Shown here in pieces: positions 21,388 through 24,845 of a DNA stretch of 24,845 nucleotides. The stretch lies in the NCBI GenBank assembly GCA_036744635.1, contig DAIOHQ010000042.1, positions 1 to 24,845 on the forward strand, given 5' to 3'. The position numbers and the translations under genes are program-made. The stretch's first letter is position 1, and every line of letters begins with the position of its first letter. Origin of the DNA: DAIOHQ01 sp036744635. Lineage in GTDB: Bacteria > Planctomycetota > Phycisphaerae > Tepidisphaerales > Tepidisphaeraceae. The notes below the pieces were generated by a model that made no database searches, was not told where the DNA came from, and saw nothing but the letters and a program-made list of their open reading frames with translations.

Positions 21388-22548
21388 ATGCGCCGAATGC
21401 TTATGTGCCTGCTGATTGTGGGTTGTGCGGTCTGCTCGCAAGGATGCAAGAAGAAGCCGGGGGAGCAGGCCAAAGGCGATGAAATTGTCATCGGAGAATA
21501 TGGCTCGAGCACCGGCGCCACCGCGACCTTTGGCCAGAGCGCCCACGAAGGGATCATGCTGGCCATCGACCAGATCAACAGCGCCGGCGGAGTGCTGGGG
21601 AAGAAAATTCGCATTATATTTGAAGATGATGAGTCCAACGCCGACAAGGCGGTCGCGGCGGCGCAAAAACTGGTCAACCGCGACAACGTGGTTGCGGTGC
21701 TGGGAGAGGTGGCGTCGAAGCGCTCCCTGGCCGGGGGTCAGGTGTGCGAGAAGGCGAAGGTTCCGATGCTTTCGCCCGCCAGCACAAATCCGCAGGTCAC
21801 GAAGGGAGAAAAGCCCGGAACCGTCAAGGAATGGGTTTTCCGCGCCTGCTTCACCGATGATTTTCAAGGGGCGGTGAATGGCAGGTTTGCCGCCGAGCAC
21901 GGGTGGAAAAAGGTGGCCGTGCTGACCAACGTCGATGAAGATTACAGCAAAGGGCTGGCCAACAGCTTCAAGGAAACTTTCAAGAAAGTGGCCGAGCCGG
22001 TGGCCGACGAGAGTTATCGCGGCCAGGACAAGGACTTCAAGGCCCAGCTCACTCGCATCAAAGCGGCCAATCCGGATGCCGTCTTCCTTCCCGGATATTA
22101 CACCGAAGTAGGGCTGATCCTGCGACAGGCGCGCGAAGAGGTCGGGCTGACCTGCCCGTTCTTCGGCGGCGACGGCTGGGACAGCCCCGAGACGCTCAAA
22201 CTTGGCGCCGTTGCCAACGGGTGCTTCTACAGCGACCACTATTCCCCCGACGACCCCCGGCCGGAAGTCAAGCTATTCCTGGATGCGTACAAGGCGAAGT
22301 ATGGCCGGGTGCCCGATGCGATGGCGGTTCTCGGCTATGATGCGGCGCGGGTGATGGCCGACGCGATCAAGCGCGCCGGGAAAGTTGATTCCGCGGCCAT
22401 TCGCGACGCCCTGGCCACCACCAAAGATTTCCCCGGCGCCAGCGGCGCGATTACCATCGACGAGAACCACAACGCCCGCAAGCCGATCGTCATCCTGGAA
22501 ATCCAGAACAATGCGACGAAGCTGGTGAAGACGATCAATCCGGAATGA
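21388..22548 (+). CDS. Branched-chain amino acid type ABC substrate-binding lipoprotein (LivK-like)
   Basis: 386 residues from ATG 21388, with GGAG six bases upstream; an in-frame start at 21304 is rejected. A signal peptide with a lipobox-like CSQGC ends at Cys20, so the protein should be a lipoprotein exposed outside the inner membrane. The mature part is a type 1 periplasmic binding fold (Peripla_BP_6): IVIGEYGSSTGATATFGQSA, GIMLAIDQINSAGGVLGKKI, KLVNRDNVVAVLGEVASK, SPASTNPQVT, FRACFTDDFQG and AVLGYDAARVMADAI are family-typical blocks. It captures a ligand, probably Leu/Ile/Val or a related amide or urea-like solute, for the LivH/LivM channel. The ligand cannot be assigned from sequence alone. 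Confidence 0.93.
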   Translation: MRRMLMCLLIVGCAVCSQGCKKKPGEQAKGDEIVIGEYGSSTGATATFGQSAHEGIMLAIDQINSAGGVLGKKIRIIFEDDESNADKAVAAAQKLVNRDNVVAVLGEVASKRSLAGGQVCEKAKVPMLSPASTNPQVTKGEKPGTVKEWVFRACFTDDFQGAVNGRFAAEHGWKKVAVLTNVDEDYSKGLANSFKETFKKVAEPVADESYRGQDKDFKAQLTRIKAANPDAVFLPGYYTEVGLILRQAREEVGLTCPFFGGDGWDSPETLKLGAVANGCFYSDHYSPDDPRPEVKLFLDAYKAKYGRVPDAMAVLGYDAARVMADAIKRAGKVDSAAIRDALATTKDFPGASGAITIDENHNARKPIVILEIQNNATKLVKTINPE

Positions 22549-22552
22549 ACTC

Positions 22553-22657
22553 TTCACGTAGCACGGGTTTCCAACCCGTGCCGAGTGGCTTGAAAAGGAA
22601 GAGTGCCCTTGAGTACCGCAGCACCTTGGCACGGGTTGAAAACCCGTGCTACGTGAA
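22553..22657. repeat. Nested palindromic repeat between livK- and livH-like genes (STGFQPV type)
   Basis: Two 30-base arms (22553-22582 and 22628-22657) pair with one mismatch across a 45-base loop, and each arm contains its own 9-base stem (gcacgggtt/aacccgtgc). Translation gives STGFQPV and RVENPCYVK readings known from many PVC genomes. It occupies almost all of the 118-base spacer within the operon, where it could stabilise the upstream mRNA or reduce expression of the permease genes. Confidence 0.85.
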
Positions 22658-22666
22658 GCCCGCTTC

Positions 22667-23599
22667 ATGCAACATCCCCTGCAGATTTTCGTTCAGCAGC
22701 TCATCAACGGCCTGTCGATCGGCTCAACCTACGCGCTGATCGCACTGGGCTACACCATGGTGTACGGCGTGCTGCGGCTGATCAACTTCGCCCATGGCGA
22801 CGTCTACATGGTCGGCGCGCTGATCGCGTGGTACATCTGCTCTCATTTCTCCGGCCCGGCGTGGCTGGTGCTCACAGTCGCCTTCGCCACTGCCATGCTC
22901 GGCTGCACACTGCTCGGTTTCGCCATTGAATTCTTCGCCTATCGCCCGCTCCGCAGCCGGCCGCGCCTGGTGGCGCTGATCACCGCCATCGGCGTGTCGT
23001 TTCTGCTGGAGAATCTGGGCATCCTCATCTACGGGCCCACGCCGCACGCCATGCCCGCGCTGTTTGTCATCCGCCCGATCATCTCCTTTCACGTCGCCCG
23101 CAACAGCGAGCCAGTCAGCATCTCCAACCTCGACGTGCTCAGCCTCGCGCTGATGGTGGCGCTGATGATCGTGCTGACGTGGATGGTGCTGAAAACCAAG
23201 ACCGGCCTGGCACTGCGGGCCGTTTCCCACCGCTTCGACACCGCCGCCCTCATGGGCATCAACCCGAACCGCACGATCTCCTTCACCTTCATGTTCGGCT
23301 CCGCCCTGGCCGCCATCGCCGGGGTGCTGAACGGGATTCGCTATAATGTCGAGCCGCTGATGGGCGTGATGCCGGGAATCAAGGCGTTCGTCGCGGCCGT
23401 CCTCGGCGGCATCGGCAACATCCCCGGCGCGGTGATCGGCGGGCTGCTGATGGGGCTGATCGAGACCATGCTCAAAGGCTGGATCCTGCCCAGCGGCTAT
23501 ACCGGCTATGCCGACGCCGCCGCGTTCCTGGTGTTGATCCTCATCTTGCTGATCAAACCCAGCGGACTGCTGGGGCGCCACGTGCCGGAGAAGGTGTGA
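22667..23599 (+). CDS. Branched-chain amino acid ABC transporter permease (LivH-like)
   Basis: 310 residues from ATG 22667. An upstream start at 22646 lies in the repeat and is rejected. About eight membrane segments; INGLSIGSTYALIALGYTMV, YGVLRLINFAHGDVYMVGA and AVLGGIGNIPGAVIGGLLMG are hallmark LivH motifs, the last being the cytoplasmic loop that contacts the ATPases. FFAYRPLRSRPRLVALITAI and IGVSFLLENLGILIYG are also typical. It forms the inner membrane channel with the LivM-like protein, whose ATG follows this gene's TGA after one base. Confidence 0.95.
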   Translation: MQHPLQIFVQQLINGLSIGSTYALIALGYTMVYGVLRLINFAHGDVYMVGALIAWYICSHFSGPAWLVLTVAFATAMLGCTLLGFAIEFFAYRPLRSRPRLVALITAIGVSFLLENLGILIYGPTPHAMPALFVIRPIISFHVARNSEPVSISNLDVLSLALMVALMIVLTWMVLKTKTGLALRAVSHRFDTAALMGINPNRTISFTFMFGSALAAIAGVLNGIRYNVEPLMGVMPGIKAFVAAVLGGIGNIPGAVIGGLLMGLIETMLKGWILPSGYTGYADAAAFLVLILILLIKPSGLLGRHVPEKV

Positions 23600-23600
23600 G

Positions 23601-24701
23601 ATGGCCTCATCAAGCCGCCAGTCACCCGTCTCCAGTCTTGAGTCCATGGGCGGCGGCATGCGCTTCTCTCCGCCGCACTGGCCGGCCTGGCTGAGCAACC
23701 TCGCCCTGACGCTGCTGATCGCCGCGCTGTGGCCTTTCAACACGCTGCTGGTAAACAATCTCAATGACTACTATTACCACTTCCTGATCGTCATCGCCGT
23801 GAACGTCATCCTCACCACCAGCTTGAATCTCATCAATGGCATCACCGGCCAATTTTCCCTCGGCCATGCCGGATTCATGGCCGTCGGCGCCTACACCGCG
23901 GGCGTAATCATGAAGCACTATCACCCCGGCGGAGCGCATCCGGAGGGCGCCTCAGCGCAGGCGCTCGCGGCCGGCTCTTATATTGCCGTCGTCTACGTTG
24001 GCGGACTCTTTGCGGCGGCCGCCGGCTTGCTGATCGGCGTGCCCACCCTGCGCCTGCGCGGCGATTACCTCGCCATCGCAACCCTGGGTTTTGGGGAGAT
24101 CATCGACATTGTCATTACCAACATCGAGCATCTGGGCCGGTTCGAGGTGGGCGGATCGGCCGGCCTCCATGAAATTCCCCTCCGCACGAATTTTTTCTAT
24201 GCGTTTGCGGCCGTAGTCATCTGTGTGGTCTGCATTTGGAGGCTGGTCTATTCCACCAAGGGCAAGGCGTTCCTGGCAATCCGCGAGGATGAAATCGCCG
24301 CCAGCGCCATGGGCGTGGACTCGACATTTTACAAAGTAGCCGCCTTCGTGATCGGGGCTTTTTTCGCGGGCGTGGCCGGGGCAATCTCCGCCATGTGGTT
24401 CGGAAACCTGGATCCCAGCGGTTTCAATTTCATGAAGTCCATCGAGATCGTGGTGATGGTGGTATTGGGCGGCTCCGGCTCGATCACCGGAGGCATTCTC
24501 GCCGCGATCATTTTGACGCTGCTGCCGGAAGGGCTGCGCATGCTCAAGGACATTCCGCGTTTTCGGGAGACCAAGATCGACGAATGGCGGCTCATCATCT
24601 ACGCGCTGCTGCTGATTGGGATGATGCTCTTCCGGCCGGCGGGAATTCTCGGCCGGCGGGAAATCTGGTGGACGAGAAAAAAGCTGGCGTCGGCCGGATA
24701 G
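23601..24701 (+). CDS. Branched-chain amino acid ABC transporter permease (LivM-like)
   Basis: 366 residues. ATG 23601 has GGAGAAGG seven bases upstream, within the end of livH, so the start is supported even though the first 19 residues come from a simple repeat and are probably disordered. Motifs: SLNLINGITGQFSLGHAGFM, GVPTLRLRGDYLAIATLGFG, GKAFLAIREDEIAASAMGVD and VLGGSGSITGGILAAIIL are diagnostic for LivM. About eight to nine membrane segments. The ATPase genes livG and livF normally follow; the 144 bases after the stop hold only repeats, so they are either further on or elsewhere. Stop codon TAG. Confidence 0.95.
   Translation: MASSSRQSPVSSLESMGGGMRFSPPHWPAWLSNLALTLLIAALWPFNTLLVNNLNDYYYHFLIVIAVNVILTTSLNLINGITGQFSLGHAGFMAVGAYTAGVIMKHYHPGGAHPEGASAQALAAGSYIAVVYVGGLFAAAAGLLIGVPTLRLRGDYLAIATLGFGEIIDIVITNIEHLGRFEVGGSAGLHEIPLRTNFFYAFAAVVICVVCIWRLVYSTKGKAFLAIREDEIAASAMGVDSTFYKVAAFVIGAFFAGVAGAISAMWFGNLDPSGFNFMKSIEIVVMVVLGGSGSITGGILAAIILTLLPEGLRMLKDIPRFRETKIDEWRLIIYALLLIGMMLFRPAGILGRREIWWTRKKLASAG
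23616..23646. repeat. Simple repeat (ccagtc tccagtc type) inside the livM 5' end
   Basis: cgccagtcacccgtctccag and tcttgagtcc form a degenerate ccagtc/cagtct word run encoding SRQSPVSSLES. The same word run is found in spacers of many PVC genomes. Here it is in frame with livM, giving that protein a short low-complexity N-terminus. Confidence 0.4.
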
Positions 24702-24725
24702 CTTGGGGAAGGGCGGGATGACAAG

Positions 24726-24776
24726 GTGCGGAGAACGAAACGCCGAAACGGTGACTCGGCGGAACGGCGAGGGGCG
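24726..24776. repeat. Tandem-word repeat (cggaacggcgaaacg type)
   Basis: Words gaacgaaacgccgaaacgg, ctcggcggaacggcga and ggggcgag reiterate shortly after the LivM stop. Degenerate, non-coding. Confidence 0.4.
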
Positions 24777-24803
24777 AGCAGAGGCCGCAGAGTGATTTTG
24801 AAA

Positions 24804-24836
24804 TGTGGGACATTTGGGGACATTTTGGGACATGGG
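24804..24836. repeat. Tandem-word repeat (gggacatttt type)
   Basis: The unit gggacattt(t)g occurs three times (gggacatttg, gggacatttt, gggacatggg) near the window end. The reverse strand reads as the word tgtccc repeated. No gene is seen between 24702 and 24845. Confidence 0.55.
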
Positions 24837-24845
24837 ATTGTCATT

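Noticed and set aside
19732..22239. An 835-codon minus-strand frame
   Set aside because: It is a GC-rich shadow crossing the SulP gene out of frame, the divergent spacer and the antisense of livK; its product is low-complexity Arg/Pro/Gly.
2553..22657. CRISPR array or insertion sequence ends
   Set aside because: The repeats are isolated palindromes of different families with no regular spacers, no cas genes and no transposase gene in the window.

Overview
The window looks like a chromosomal piece of a GC-rich bacterium of the PVC group, most likely Planctomycetota (Phycisphaerae-like), with Lentisphaerota or Verrucomicrobiota as alternatives. Three things point there: a one-piece pseudopilin of the planctomycete/verrucomicrobial type, a lipid A gene (LpxI) that implies an outer membrane, and several dispersed palindromic or tandem-word repeats whose translations (for example the HGRDARAT reading) are familiar from PVC genomes. 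The assignment is inference; no rRNA or marker gene is present.

Layout. (1) 1-1234, plus strand: the tail of a pseudopilin-like protein and a complete pseudopilin-like protein. (2) 1270-10450, minus strand: one corrinoid (B12-binding) protein followed by seven uroporphyrinogen-decarboxylase (URO-D) superfamily proteins, the superfamily of MtaA/MtbA/CmuA methyltransferases. (3) 10670-14513, plus strand, divergent from (2): a DUF1638 protein, a [2Fe-2S]/ASKHA reductive activator of corrinoid proteins, a small 10-cysteine protein and a radical SAM protein. (4) 14529-21248, all minus: SRAP (YedK/HMCES) protein, a GNAT-MoaE fusion, MoaD, an O-methyltransferase, LpxI, DUF1634, a TauE/SafE permease and a SulP transporter split by an in-frame TGA. 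(5) 21388-24701, plus: LivK-, LivH- and LivM-like parts of a branched-chain amino acid type ABC transporter; the ATPases are not in the window.

Blocks (2) and (3) together form the notable system: a divergent corrinoid methyl-transfer locus in which one corrinoid carrier is apparently served by up to seven diverged URO-D-like proteins and kept active by its own ATP-dependent reductase. Only one of the seven (1270-2454) keeps the complete zinc-ligand pattern H-x-C...C; most of the others have Asp where the Cys is expected. One of them (5092-3728) carries an in-frame TAG codon, with its true start fixed by an ATGA overlap with the upstream gene. The substrates cannot be read from the sequence. 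A 219-base divergent control region (10451-10669) holds plausible promoters in both directions around a small dyad.

The window is also rich in mobile-looking repeats: four long perfect or near-perfect palindromes (2553-2621, 15286-15363, 16577-16633, 22553-22657) of different sequence families and at least five short tandem-word repeats, nearly all squeezed between genes. One palindrome supplies the stop codon of its neighbour, and another sits between the binding-protein gene and the permease gene of the liv operon.
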